In this document: one piece after another, positions 52,220 through 60,753 of the stretch
Layout of the letters: each line of letters starts with the position of its first letter
Numbering within the stretch: position 1 is the first letter of the stretch
Assembly: GCF_003545815.1 (NCBI RefSeq)
Contig: NZ_PDUW01000002.1
Span: 434,001 to 498,000 of the forward strand
DNA: 64,000 bases
DNA from: Pusillimonas caeni
Lineage (GTDB): Bacteria > Pseudomonadota > Gammaproteobacteria > Burkholderiales > Burkholderiaceae_B
Direction: 5' to 3'
Position numbers and translations under genes: made by a program
The notes under the pieces: generated by a model
Databases searched by the model: none
Seen by the model: the letters and a program-made list of their open reading frames with translations, nothing else
What the model was told of the DNA's origin: nothing

Positions 52220-52768
52220 ATGCCCAAGCGCAGCAAGGTCTATGACCTACCGCCCGAGGTCCGCGACGAGCTGAACCAGCGCCTGGTCGGCAACGGATTC
52301 CAGGGCTACGAGGGCCTGGCCGCCTGGCTGGCCGAGCGGGGCTTTCAGGTGTCGCGCTCGGCCATGCAGCGATACGGGCAGGATCTGCAGCAGGAGTTCG
52401 AGCTGGCTATGGGCGACGTGCGCCGCACCACCGAAATGGCGCGCGCGTTCACCGAGGACGACGACGACAGCCGGGGGTCGCTGGTCGATGCCACCGCGCG
52501 CATCGTCCAGGAGCAGCTGCTGCGCATCACCATCGCCCTGCGCAACGCCGAGCACGAACCGGACAAGGCGGCCAAGTACATGGCCACCGTCACGCACGCC
52601 CTGGCCGACATCGGCCGCATGAGCCTGGGGCAAAAGAAATGGGCGCGCGAGGTTCGCCGCGAGGCCCTGGAGGCGGCCGCGCAGCGCGTCGAGGATGCGG
52701 CCGTGGCCAAGGGCCTAAACGCCGAGGACGCCAAGTTCTGGCGTGAACAAGTCTTGATGGGTATGTAG
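52220..52768 (+). CDS. DUF3486-family small terminase-like protein (Mu gp27-like)
   Basis: A 182-residue protein from ATG 52220 with the DUF3486 opening (MPKRSKVYDLPPEVRDELNQ) and a helix-turn-helix (YEGLAAWLAERGFQVSRSAM). The helical C-terminal half probably forms a ring. It immediately precedes the large terminase and is the likely DNA-recognition subunit for headful packaging from the phage left end. Confidence 0.85.
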   Translation: MPKRSKVYDLPPEVRDELNQRLVGNGFQGYEGLAAWLAERGFQVSRSAMQRYGQDLQQEFELAMGDVRRTTEMARAFTEDDDDSRGSLVDATARIVQEQLLRITIALRNAEHEPDKAAKYMATVTHALADIGRMSLGQKKWAREVRREALEAAAQRVEDAAVAKGLNAEDAKFWREQVLMGM

Positions 52769-52770
52769 CG

Positions 52771-54486
52771 ATGGCAGAAAACACCCTGGCCCCGCTGCCC
52801 GATACCCAGCGCATCGTCGAGTGGGACGAGCTGCCCGAGGCCGTGCGCAGCATCCCGGCCGACTTCAATCCGATGGCCGAGGGCGTGCTCATGGCGCATC
52901 AATCGGCCTGGATTCGGATGCAGCAGGATCTGGACATCGCCGTGTGCGAGAAGGGCCGGCGCACCGGCATCACCTTCGCCCAGGCCCTGACCGACACCAT
53001 CACGGCGGCCACGGCCAAGGAGGCCGGCGGGGCGAACATCTGGTACATGGCCGACACCCGCGAGAAGGGCCTGGAGTACATCGGCTACGTGGGCAAGTTC
53101 GCGCAGATCGTGGCGCGCGGCCAGGCCAGCCGCATCGAGATGCACATCTTCGAGGACCAGCTGCCGGACGGCGGCAGCCGCCAGATCCAGGCGTTCCGCG
53201 TGCGCTTTGCCAGCGGCTTTCGCGTCACGGCCCTGTCGTCGCGGCCCGAGAACATCCACGGCCTACAGGGCTTCGTCAACATCGACGAGGCCGCCCTGCA
53301 CAAGAACGTGGCGCACGTCCTGGAGTCGGCCACGGCCCTGCTGATCTGGGGCGGGCGCATCCGCGTGTGGTCCACGCACCGGGGCAAGAAAAACGCCTTC
53401 AACGAGCTGGTAAGCGACGTTCGCGCCGGCCGCTACGGCAAGAAGGCCGGCGTGATCCGCATCGGCTTTGATGACGCCGTCGGCAACGGCCTGTACGAGC
53501 GTGTTTGCTTCATGGCTGGCCGGCCGGCCACGCCCGAGGGCAAGCGCGACTGGTACGAGAGCATCCGCGCGGCTTACGGCCCGCGCAAGGCGGCCATGCG
53601 CGAGGAACTGGACGTGATCCCGCGCGACGGCCAGGGCACGGCCATCCCGACCGTGTGGCTGGAGCGGGCCATGCCCGAGGTCCGGCCGGTGCTGCGCCTG
53701 GTGTTCGATGACGACTTCCCCCGGCGCTCGGAGGCCGAGCGCGAGGCGTGGTGCGAGAAGTGGATGGCGGCCCACCTGGCGCCGGTGCTGGATGCCGCCA
53801 TGGAAGGCTTCGCCGGGCGCTGGGCGGTCGGCATGGACTTCGCGCGACATCGGCACTTTTCCATCATCAAGCCGGCGCGCATCACCACCGAGCTGGCGCG
53901 CGACGTGCCGTTCCTGGTCGAGCTGGCCAACGCGCCTACCAGGCAGCAGGAGCAAATCCTGTGGTTCCTGCTGGACCGGCTGCAGCGGTGGACGTTCGCC
54001 GGGGACAGCACCGGCCCTGGCCAGACGCTGATGGAGTACACCGGCGACCGCTACGGGCGGGCCGAACTGAACGAGGACACGGGCACCTACTACGGCGGGC
54101 CGGTGCATGAGGTAGTGCTGTCGCGCGCCTGGTACGGCCAATGGATGAGCAAGTACATCGGCCTGTTCGAGGACGGCTTCATTGCCCTGCCGCGCGACGC
54201 ATCGCTGGAGGATGACCACCGCGCCGTCGAGTACATCGACGGCATCCCGATGGTGCCCAAGATCGAGCGCAAGGATCTGAAAGATGCCGACCTGGTGCGC
54301 CACGGCGACGGGGCCATCGCGGGCGCGCTGATGAACTTCGCCGCAACCAATCCCGCCGACCGGGAAATCGACTTTATGAGCACTGGCGTCAAGCGCAACA
54401 GCTACGCCGTGGAGGCCGACGTGGGGCGCATCACGGATACCGGCTGGGGCACCGTCAGCGGCTCGCTGGATATGGGAGGGTTCTAG
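52771..54486 (+). CDS. Terminase large subunit (Mu gp28-like)
   Basis: A 571-residue terminase. The ATPase part has a Walker A-like CEKGRRTGIT (about residue 60) and a Walker B-like VNIDEAAL (about 168) followed by a coupling motif in WSTHRGKKNAF. The nuclease part from about residue 345 begins RWAVGMDFARHRHFSIIKPA, an RNase H-like fold with acidic residues. It cuts concatenated or integrated phage DNA and drives it into the head. Confidence 0.9.
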   Translation: MAENTLAPLPDTQRIVEWDELPEAVRSIPADFNPMAEGVLMAHQSAWIRMQQDLDIAVCEKGRRTGITFAQALTDTITAATAKEAGGANIWYMADTREKGLEYIGYVGKFAQIVARGQASRIEMHIFEDQLPDGGSRQIQAFRVRFASGFRVTALSSRPENIHGLQGFVNIDEAALHKNVAHVLESATALLIWGGRIRVWSTHRGKKNAFNELVSDVRAGRYGKKAGVIRIGFDDAVGNGLYERVCFMAGRPATPEGKRDWYESIRAAYGPRKAAMREELDVIPRDGQGTAIPTVWLERAMPEVRPVLRLVFDDDFPRRSEAEREAWCEKWMAAHLAPVLDAAMEGFAGRWAVGMDFARHRHFSIIKPARITTELARDVPFLVELANAPTRQQEQILWFLLDRLQRWTFAGDSTGPGQTLMEYTGDRYGRAELNEDTGTYYGGPVHEVVLSRAWYGQWMSKYIGLFEDGFIALPRDASLEDDHRAVEYIDGIPMVPKIERKDLKDADLVRHGDGAIAGALMNFAATNPADREIDFMSTGVKRNSYAVEADVGRITDTGWGTVSGSLDMGGF

Positions 54487-55959
54487 ATGGCGACCGAGAA
54501 CGAGAAGCCGGACAACGAAAAACCAATCATGCAGGAAGTGGCCACCACGATGGATGGCCGCGACATCACGCGCGGGTTTGTCTCGCCCCTGCAGCTGCTG
54601 CAGCCGTCCGACACCGTGCTGCGCAGTCGGGGCAATAGCGACCTGCGCCTGTACGAGGAGCTGCTGCGCGATGACCAGGTCAAGGCCACTTGGCAGCAGC
54701 GTCAGCTGGCGGTCATATCGGCCGATTGGGACGTGCAGCCGGGCGGCACCGGCGCGCAGGACCAGGCCGCCGCCGACTTCCTGCGCGAGCAGCTGGACAA
54801 CATCAAGTTCGACCAGACCACCATGGGCATGCATTACGGCGTGTTCTACGGCTACGCCGTGGGCGAGTGCATGTACGGCCGCGATGGCCGGCATGTGACG
54901 CTGGAGGCCATCAAGGTGCGCAACCGCCGGCGCTTTCGCTTCGACGGTGCCGGTCGGCTGCGCATGCTCACGGCCAACAAACCCGACGGCGAGCTGCTGC
55001 CGGGGCGCAAGTTCTGGACGTTTGCCACCGGGGCCGACCACGACGACGAACCCTATGGCCAGGGCCTGGGCCATTGGCTGTACTGGCCGGTGTTCTTCAA
55101 GCGCAACGGGCTGCGGCTGTGGCTGGTGTTCCTGGACAAGTTCGGCCAGCCCACCGCCAAGGGGCACTATCCCGGCTCGGCCACCCAGCAGCAAAAGGAC
55201 CGGCTGCTACAGGCCCTACAGGCCGTGCATAGCGACTCGGGCGTGGCGCTGCCCGATGGCATGGACATCGAACTTATCGAGGCGGCCAGGTCGGGCACGG
55301 CGGACTACACCGAGCTGTACGACCGCATGGACCGGGCCATCGCCAAGGTGACCCTGGGCCATACCGGGTCCAGCGAGAGCGCGCCGGGCCGGCTGGGCGG
55401 CGAGGATATGGCCGGCGACGTGCGCGACGACATCACCAAGGCCGACGCCGACGTACTGTGCGAATCATTCAACGCGGGCGTCGCGCGCTGGCTGACCGAG
55501 TGGAACTATCCCGGCGCGGCCGCGCCGCGCGTGTGGCGCAAGATGGAGCAGCCCGAGGATCTGAACCGCCTGTCCGAGCGCGACGAGCGCGTGTCCCGCC
55601 TGGGCTACCGCCCGACCCTGCGCTACGTCCAGGACCACTACGGCGAGGACTGGGAAGTGGACAACCGCCCGCCGCCGGCGGCCGCATCGCCCTTTGGCTT
55701 TGCCGAGGGCGACGACAGCGTGCGGCTGCGCGCCGACACCATGACCGACCGCCTGGAGCGCGAGGCCGAGCCGGCGATGGCCGCGCTGATGGAGCCGGTG
55801 CGCCGCCTGGTGGCCAACGCCGGCAGCTTGCAAGAGATCCGCGACGGCCTGTACAGCCTGTACGCCGACATGCCCAGCGAGCAGCTGGCCGTGGTCATGC
55901 GCCGGGCCATTGCGGCGGCCGCCCTGGCCGGACGGGCCGATGTGGCCGAGGGGGAGTAA
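54487..55959 (+). CDS. Portal protein, DUF935 family (Mu gp29-like)
   Basis: A 490-residue DUF935 portal. Typical parts are DITRGFVSPLQLLQPSDTVL, DDQVKATWQQRQLAVISADW and GFRVTALS-type replacement by FDQTTMGMHYGVFYGYAVGE, with the long stem-crown region in VTLGHTGSSESAPGRLGGED. It starts directly after the terminase stop. Twelve copies form the DNA entry ring at one head vertex. Confidence 0.9.
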   Translation: MATENEKPDNEKPIMQEVATTMDGRDITRGFVSPLQLLQPSDTVLRSRGNSDLRLYEELLRDDQVKATWQQRQLAVISADWDVQPGGTGAQDQAAADFLREQLDNIKFDQTTMGMHYGVFYGYAVGECMYGRDGRHVTLEAIKVRNRRRFRFDGAGRLRMLTANKPDGELLPGRKFWTFATGADHDDEPYGQGLGHWLYWPVFFKRNGLRLWLVFLDKFGQPTAKGHYPGSATQQQKDRLLQALQAVHSDSGVALPDGMDIELIEAARSGTADYTELYDRMDRAIAKVTLGHTGSSESAPGRLGGEDMAGDVRDDITKADADVLCESFNAGVARWLTEWNYPGAAAPRVWRKMEQPEDLNRLSERDERVSRLGYRPTLRYVQDHYGEDWEVDNRPPPAAASPFGFAEGDDSVRLRADTMTDRLEREAEPAMAALMEPVRRLVANAGSLQEIRDGLYSLYADMPSEQLAVVMRRAIAAAALAGRADVAEGE

Positions 55960-56754
55960 ATGGCCGTCCAGTACCGCGACCTGCCGTTCCGGGAGGCCAT
56001 CGCCTTCTTTCGCAACAAGATCAACCTGCCCAGCGGACGCTGGACGGACGTGTGGAAGGATGCCCACGACACCGCGTTCATGGTGGCGGGCGCGGCCAAG
56101 GCGGACTTGCTCAAGGATCTGCGCGCGGCCGTGGACGAGGCAATCAGCCAGGGCACGACGCTGGCCAGGTTCCGGGAGCGGTTCGACGAGACGGTGGCCA
56201 AGACCGGCTGGGACTATCGCGGCGGGCGCGGCTGGCGCACGCGCGTCATCTACGAGACCAACCTGCGCAGCGCCTACGCGGCCGGTCGCCACGCCCAGCT
56301 GACCGACCCGGACCTGCTGCGGGTGCGGCCGTACTGGCGCTACCTGCACGGCGGCAGCAAAGATCCCCGGCCCGAGCATCTGGCCTGGGATGGCATGGTG
56401 CTGCGCGCCGATGACCCCTGGTGGAACGAGCACTACCCACCCAACGGCTGGGGGTGCAGCTGCAAGGTGGTGGCCGTGGGCGATGCGGACCTGCGGCGAC
56501 TGGGCAAGGCCGGGCCGGATACGGCCCCGCCGGTGCGGCGCACGCCCTGGCAAGACCCGACTGGCGCGCGCCAGGAGCAGGTGCCCGAGGGTGTCGATCC
56601 GGGCTGGAACTATGCGCCTGGCCGCACCGTGGCGCAGCGCACCCGCGAGACGGTCGAGCGCAAGCGCGCCGGCCTGCCCGAGATCCTGGCCGATGCCATG
56701 ATGACCGAGATCCTGGCCGCCCTGCGCCGGCGCCCGGGCGACCTGGAGGACTAG
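55960..56754 (+). CDS. Head morphogenesis protein (Mu gpF-like)
   Basis: A 264-residue minor head protein of the SPP1 gp7/Mu F family. Characteristic are FREAIAFFRNKINLPSGRWT, ETNLRSAYAAGRHAQL and the WDGMVLRADDPWW ... HYPPNGWGCSCKVV segment, found in essentially all Mu F proteins. It acts early in procapsid assembly at the portal and may enter the cell with DNA. Confidence 0.9.
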   Translation: MAVQYRDLPFREAIAFFRNKINLPSGRWTDVWKDAHDTAFMVAGAAKADLLKDLRAAVDEAISQGTTLARFRERFDETVAKTGWDYRGGRGWRTRVIYETNLRSAYAAGRHAQLTDPDLLRVRPYWRYLHGGSKDPRPEHLAWDGMVLRADDPWWNEHYPPNGWGCSCKVVAVGDADLRRLGKAGPDTAPPVRRTPWQDPTGARQEQVPEGVDPGWNYAPGRTVAQRTRETVERKRAGLPEILADAMMTEILAALRRRPGDLED

Positions 56755-56757
56755 ACG

Positions 56758-57270
56758 ATGGCAGGCATCCAGCTGGAGGTGGACATCCGTGACCAGGTGG
56801 TCGGCGACGTGCTGGAGCGCATCGTGCGCAACATGGGCAGCACCCGCCCGGCCCTGTTCGACATCGGCGAGCACCTGCAGGGATCGGTCGAGGAGCGCTT
56901 CCGGTCGGAGACCGACCCGGCGGGCAACCCCTGGGAGCCGCTGACGGCCTTCACGCTGGCCAACAAGCGAAACGACCAGATCCTGACCGAGACGGGCGGC
57001 GCCGGCCTGCGCGGCTCCATCCACTACCAGGTCGGCGATGGCGTCCTGGAGCAAGGCACCAACAAGATATACGGCGCCATCCACCAGCTGGGCGGTATCA
57101 TTCGGGCCAAGAACGGCGGGCGCCTGGCCATCGGCAATCCCAAGAAGGCGTTTGCCCTGGTCCAGCAGGTGGAAATCCCCGCGCGGCCGTACCTGGGCCT
57201 GTCCAAGGAAGACCGCCAGGTCATCGAGGAGATCCTGGTGCGCCACGCCTTGCCGCCCGAGGCCCGATAG
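56758..57270 (+). CDS. Virion morphogenesis protein (Mu gpG family)
   Basis: A 170-residue protein of the phage tail completion / virion morphogenesis family (P2 gpS, Mu G). It contains RPALFDIGEHLQGSVEERF, DPAGNPWEPLTAFTLANKR and the conserved IPARPYLGLSKED ending. It is expected to act at the head-tail joining stage. The gene ends the Mor-driven lysis-head block; a promoter for the next block follows. Confidence 0.88.
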   Translation: MAGIQLEVDIRDQVVGDVLERIVRNMGSTRPALFDIGEHLQGSVEERFRSETDPAGNPWEPLTAFTLANKRNDQILTETGGAGLRGSIHYQVGDGVLEQGTNKIYGAIHQLGGIIRAKNGGRLAIGNPKKAFALVQQVEIPARPYLGLSKEDRQVIEEILVRHALPPEAR

Positions 57271-57469
57271 CGGCCCCGGCCTGGGAGGCCCAAAACGGCC
57301 GTTCTGGGGCCTGGCATGCCCCGTTGCACCACCATCGACCCATTAAACGCGCCTGCGGGCTGTTAAACGGGTTTTAAACAGGTTGCCGACCGACCTGTCC
57401 GGTGGTTAGATATACGGGTGGCCGGCATTCGCCTGCGCCGCTCCCCCATCCCCCCCCAATCCGCCATCC

Positions 57470-57521
57470 GGTGAAGTGCTTCACCTGATGCGCCGGCGCG
57501 CGTCCCGAGATACTGGCTTCC
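57470..57521 (+). promoter_or_regulatory. Predicted Mor-dependent capsid-block promoter
   Basis: A perfect dyad GGTGAA-GTGC-TTCACC (57470-57485) followed, 31.5 bases from its centre, by a GATACT -10 box (57509-57514) predicts a start near 57521, 18 bases before the protease ATG. The rest of the region also matches the promoter at 49668 base by base at many positions. The remainder of the 57271-57538 gap has three TTAAAC elements (57347-57376) and no gene. Confidence 0.78.
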
Positions 57522-57538
57522 ACGAGTACGGAGGCCAC

Positions 57539-58648
57539 ATGCAGCGAATCGAAATCTTCCGGCCTGGCACGCATACCGCGATGTCGGGCGAAACCATCGG
57601 CTTCACCGAGGCGCAGCTGCGTGCGAGCGCTGCCGCCTACGACCCGGCCAAGCACGAAGCGCCCATCGTCGTGGGCCACCCGCGCCACGACGGCCCGGCC
57701 TACGGCTGGGTCAAGTCCCTGAGCTATGGCGAATCCCTGGAGGCCGAACCCGACCAGGTCGAGCCGGCATTCGCCGAGCTGGTCGAGGCCGGCCGCTTCA
57801 AGAAGGTGTCCGCCGCCTTCTACCGGCCCGACTCCCCCAACAACCCCGTGCCCGGCGTGTTCTATCTGCGGCACGTCGGTTTCCTGGGCGCCCAGCCGCC
57901 GGCGGTCAAGGGGCTGCGCCAGGTCGAGTTCGCCGACGCCGACGCCGACGCCGGCGACGTGGTGGAACTGGAGTTCGGCGAAGTGCGCGCCGGCACCGTG
58001 CAGCGCCTGTTCCGGGCGCTGCGCGACTTCCTGATCGGCAAAGAGGGGCTGGAGGTTGCCGACCGGGTGCTGCCCGACTGGGCCGTCGAGGACATCGAGG
58101 CGGCGAAGCCCGGCCCGGCTTTTCGTGAATCCCCCAAATCAACCATTACCCAGGAGGTAACCGACGTGGACAAGCAGGAACTGGAACGCAAACAGAAGGA
58201 GATCGAGGACCGCGAGGCCGAGATCGCCAAGAAGGAAACGGCGTTCGCCGAGCGCGAGCGCCAGGAGCGCGCGGCCACCAGTGTGCAGCTGGTGGACAAG
58301 CTGGTGGCCGAGGGGCGCGTGCTGCCCCGGCACCGCGACGGCCTGGTGGCCTTCATGGCCAGCGACGAGGCCGAGCAGCCGCTGGAGTTCGGCGAAGGGG
58401 CGACCCGCACCAAGACCAGCGCCCGTGCCTTCCTGGAAGGCTTCCTGAAGGAGCTGCCGCAATCGGTGGACTACGCCGAGCGCGGCCGCGCCGAGGAGCT
58501 GCCCGAGGCGGGCGCCTTCCAGGCCCCCCAGGGCTACCAGGTGGACCCCGACAAGGCCCGCCTGCACCAGCAGGCCCTGGCCTATCAGGAGTCCCACAAG
58601 TGCGACTACGTGACGGCCGTGCGCGCCGTCCAGCGGAAAGGAGCGTAA
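57539..58648 (+). CDS. Capsid maturation protease with C-terminal scaffold (Mu gpI-like)
   Basis: A 369-residue Mu I-type protease starting at ATG 57539 with a GGAGG site. The protease domain (about residues 1-190) includes FTEAQLRASAAAYDPAKHEA, PIVVGHPRHDGPAYGWV, KKVSAAFYRP and VGFLGAQPPAVKGL. The second half is a charged coiled coil, the scaffold part. An in-frame internal start at 58166 should produce that half alone. The protease digests the scaffold during head maturation. Confidence 0.9.
   Translation: MQRIEIFRPGTHTAMSGETIGFTEAQLRASAAAYDPAKHEAPIVVGHPRHDGPAYGWVKSLSYGESLEAEPDQVEPAFAELVEAGRFKKVSAAFYRPDSPNNPVPGVFYLRHVGFLGAQPPAVKGLRQVEFADADADAGDVVELEFGEVRAGTVQRLFRALRDFLIGKEGLEVADRVLPDWAVEDIEAAKPGPAFRESPKSTITQEVTDVDKQELERKQKEIEDREAEIAKKETAFAERERQERAATSVQLVDKLVAEGRVLPRHRDGLVAFMASDEAEQPLEFGEGATRTKTSARAFLEGFLKELPQSVDYAERGRAEELPEAGAFQAPQGYQVDPDKARLHQQALAYQESHKCDYVTAVRAVQRKGA
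58166..58648 (+). CDS. Nested scaffold protein from an internal start (Mu gpZ-like)
   Basis: Inside the protease gene, and in the same frame, a GTG at 58166 is preceded eight bases upstream by a perfect AGGAGG ribosome site (58152-58157). Translation from it gives a 160-residue protein, beginning with Met for the GTG and DKQELERKQKEIEDREAEIA, made of a long coiled coil and a capsid-interacting C-terminal region. This matches the nested protease/scaffold arrangement of Mu (I and Z). Confidence 0.82.
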   Translation: MDKQELERKQKEIEDREAEIAKKETAFAERERQERAATSVQLVDKLVAEGRVLPRHRDGLVAFMASDEAEQPLEFGEGATRTKTSARAFLEGFLKELPQSVDYAERGRAEELPEAGAFQAPQGYQVDPDKARLHQQALAYQESHKCDYVTAVRAVQRKGA

Positions 58649-58652
58649 CGCC

Positions 58653-59015
58653 ATGAGCCAGAAAACCCCCTTGCTGACCCTGACGGTGACCGCTGCCGGC
58701 GCCGTCGCCGCCTGCCGCTTCGTCGGGTTCGGCGGCGCCCAGGTGACCGCCGCCGGCGCCAAGGCCCTGGGCGTGTCCACCACGTCGGCCCTGGATGGCG
58801 ACGACCTGGCCATCGACGTGATCGGCACCACCGTGATCGAGTCCGGCGGCGCCATCGACCTGGGCGATGACATCGTCAGCGACGCCCAGGGCCGCGCCAT
58901 CGTGGCCACCGTGCCCGTGGAGGGCGAGGTCAGCACCGAGGCGGTGCTGGCCCAGGCGCTGGACGGGGCCAGCGGCGCCGGCGAGTTCGTCGAAGTGCTG
59001 CTGACCCGCCGCTAA
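58653..59015 (+). CDS. Capsid decoration protein, DUF2190-like
   Basis: A 120-residue beta-rich protein: LLTLTVTAAGAVAACRFVGF, then TTVIESGGAIDLGDDIVSDA and QGRAI. This is the pattern of DUF2190 capsid-cement proteins. It lies between the scaffold and the major capsid gene, the usual site of head-stabilising proteins. GGAG precedes its ATG. Confidence 0.82.
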   Translation: MSQKTPLLTLTVTAAGAVAACRFVGFGGAQVTAAGAKALGVSTTSALDGDDLAIDVIGTTVIESGGAIDLGDDIVSDAQGRAIVATVPVEGEVSTEAVLAQALDGASGAGEFVEVLLTRR

Positions 59016-59039
59016 CCATCATTTAAGGAGCCGTCAAAC

Positions 59040-59975
59040 ATGAACATGAATACCCGCCAGGTCCGCGTGATCGACCCGATTCTGTCGAACGTGGCCCAGG
59101 GCTACACCCATCCCGAGCGTGTGGGCTTCACGCTGTTCCCCCGCGTGCCGGTCAAGCAGCGCGGCGGCCAGATCATCGAATTCGGCCGCGACAGCTTCAA
59201 GCGCTACACCACCCGCCGCGCGCCCGGCGCCAACACCAAGCGCGTGCAGTTCGGCTACGAGGGCAAGCCGTTCGCCCTGGTGCAGGACGCCCTGGAGGGC
59301 AAGGTGCCCTGGGAGCACATGCAGGACGCCGCCCAGGTGCCGGGCATCGACCTGGGCACCGAGGCCACCAACGAGGTCATGGAGATCCTGTCGCTGGCCC
59401 TGGAGATCGAACAGGCCGAGATCGCCACGAAGGCGGCCAACTACGGCGCCAACAACAAGGACACGCTGGCCGGCTCGGACGTGTGGAACGACCCGGATTC
59501 CGACCCGGCCAAGCAGATCCGCGAGTACCGCGAGGCGGTGCGCTCCATCGTGGGCCTGCGCCCCAACACCATGGTGGTGTCGGCGGCGGGCTTCAACGCC
59601 CTGGCCGAGCACCCGAAGATCCTGGAGCGCTTCAAGTACACGTCCAGCGACTCGGTGACCAAGGAGATGCTGGCCAAGCTGTTCAACCTGCGCACGCTGG
59701 AAGTGGGTGAGGCCGTCTACATGAACGAGGGCAGCGACCAGATGGTGGACGTGTGGGGCAACGTCGCGGTGCTGGCCTTCGTGCCCGCCCAGGTCAGTTC
59801 GGCCCGCACGCCGTCGTTCGGCTACACGTACACGCTCGAAGGCCACCCGCTGGTCGAGGAGCCGTACAACGAGCGCAACAGCAAGAGCTGGATCTACCCG
59901 GTCACCTACGAGCGTAGCCCGGTGCTGTCCGGCATCGAGTCCGGCTTCCTGATCCAGGGCGTCACCAGCGCGTAA
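59040..59975 (+). CDS. Major capsid protein
   Basis: A 311-residue protein from ATG 59040 with AAGGAG upstream. It carries NVAQGYTHPERVGFTLFPRV, GGQIIEFGRDSFKRYTTRRA and VPWEHMQDAAQVPGIDLGTE, and the P-domain-like segment LRPNTMVVSAAGFNALAEHP. This is a HK97-fold capsid family widespread in transposable phages, distinct from Mu gpT. It lies directly after the scaffold and decoration genes and is followed by a strong hairpin. Confidence 0.88.
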   Translation: MNMNTRQVRVIDPILSNVAQGYTHPERVGFTLFPRVPVKQRGGQIIEFGRDSFKRYTTRRAPGANTKRVQFGYEGKPFALVQDALEGKVPWEHMQDAAQVPGIDLGTEATNEVMEILSLALEIEQAEIATKAANYGANNKDTLAGSDVWNDPDSDPAKQIREYREAVRSIVGLRPNTMVVSAAGFNALAEHPKILERFKYTSSDSVTKEMLAKLFNLRTLEVGEAVYMNEGSDQMVDVWGNVAVLAFVPAQVSSARTPSFGYTYTLEGHPLVEEPYNERNSKSWIYPVTYERSPVLSGIESGFLIQGVTSA

Positions 59976-59993
59976 CCGGCCGCCCTGGCCACA

Positions 59994-60015
59994 CGGCCCG
60001 CCTGCGGGCGGGCCG
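59994..60015 (+). other. Strong hairpin after the capsid gene
   Basis: Arms CGGCCCGCC (59994-60002) and GGCGGGCCG (60007-60015) form a perfect 9-bp stem with a TGCG loop. No U-run follows. It may protect the 3' end of the capsid message or partly reduce downstream transcription. Confidence 0.6.
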
Positions 60016-60037
60016 CACTACTAGGAGGATGTGACCC

Positions 60038-60340
60038 ATGAAGTTTCCACTACTGGAGCCGGTGCGCCGCAACGGCAAGCGCCTGAAAGCGGGCGGCGAG
60101 ATCGAGCTGGACGAGAAGGCCGACCAGGCCGAGATCATGCGCCTGTCCCTGCTGGGCGTGATCCGCGACACGCGCCCGACCGTGCCGGCCGAGCCGCCCA
60201 AGACGCCGGAAGGCGGCGGCGATGCCGGCGGACAGGCGGGTGGCGCGGGCGGCACCCAGGGCGCGGGTCAAGGCGCTGGCCAGGTCGGTGGCCGTGGCAA
60301 GCCTGCCGCCAAGACGGCCAAGGCCGGCGGCCGGGGGTGA
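60038..60340 (+). CDS. Small phage protein with Gly/Ala-rich tail (Mu gp35 position)
   Basis: A 100-residue protein with GGAGGATGTGACCC before its ATG. Residues 1-45 (MKFPLLEPVRRNGKRLKAGG, EIELDEKADQAEIMRLSLLG) form a small fold. From about residue 55 the sequence is low-complexity Gly, Ala and Gln ending basic. It sits where Mu carries gp35. Function unknown. Confidence 0.75.
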   Translation: MKFPLLEPVRRNGKRLKAGGEIELDEKADQAEIMRLSLLGVIRDTRPTVPAEPPKTPEGGGDAGGQAGGAGGTQGAGQGAGQVGGRGKPAAKTAKAGGRG

Positions 60341-60342
60341 GC

Positions 60343-60753
60343 ATGTACGCGAGCGTGGCCGACCTGGTCGAGCAATTCGGCGAGACCGAGATCGTGGAGC
60401 TGACGGACCGCGACCAGGCCGGCGAGATCGACACGGCCGTGGCCGAGCGTGCGCTGGAGGATGCCAGCGCTGAGATCGACGGCTACCTGGCCGCGCGCTA
60501 TCGCCTGCCAATCAGCGAGCCGCTGCGCCTGCTGACGTTGCTGGCCACCGACATCGCACGCTATCGGCTACAGCGTGGCGTGGCCACCGACCAGGCGCGC
60601 CAGCGGTACGAGGACGCGGTGGCCATGCTCAAGCGCATCCAGTCCGGCCAGATGAACATGCCGCTGGCCACCCGGCCGCCGGCGGTGGCCGAGCCGATGG
60701 TGGTGCGCTCGGGCGGCCGCGTGTTCGATGACGACGCGCTCAAGGGGTGGTGA
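60343..60753 (+). CDS. DUF1320-family head-tail protein (Mu gp36-like)
   Basis: A 136-residue protein from ATG 60343 (a GTG at 60337 overlapping the previous stop is possible). It has ASVADLVEQFGETEIVELTD, then DASAEIDGYLAARYRLPISE and IARYRLQRG, the DUF1320/Mu gp36 pattern, a head-completion adaptor. It is followed without gap by the gp37-like gene. Confidence 0.88.
   Translation: MYASVADLVEQFGETEIVELTDRDQAGEIDTAVAERALEDASAEIDGYLAARYRLPISEPLRLLTLLATDIARYRLQRGVATDQARQRYEDAVAMLKRIQSGQMNMPLATRPPAVAEPMVVRSGGRVFDDDALKGW

Noticed and set aside
53263-57246. Antisense open frames of about 600 codons over the terminase, portal and head genes
   Set aside because: The sense strand encodes clearly recognisable phage proteins; the antisense products are composition artefacts.
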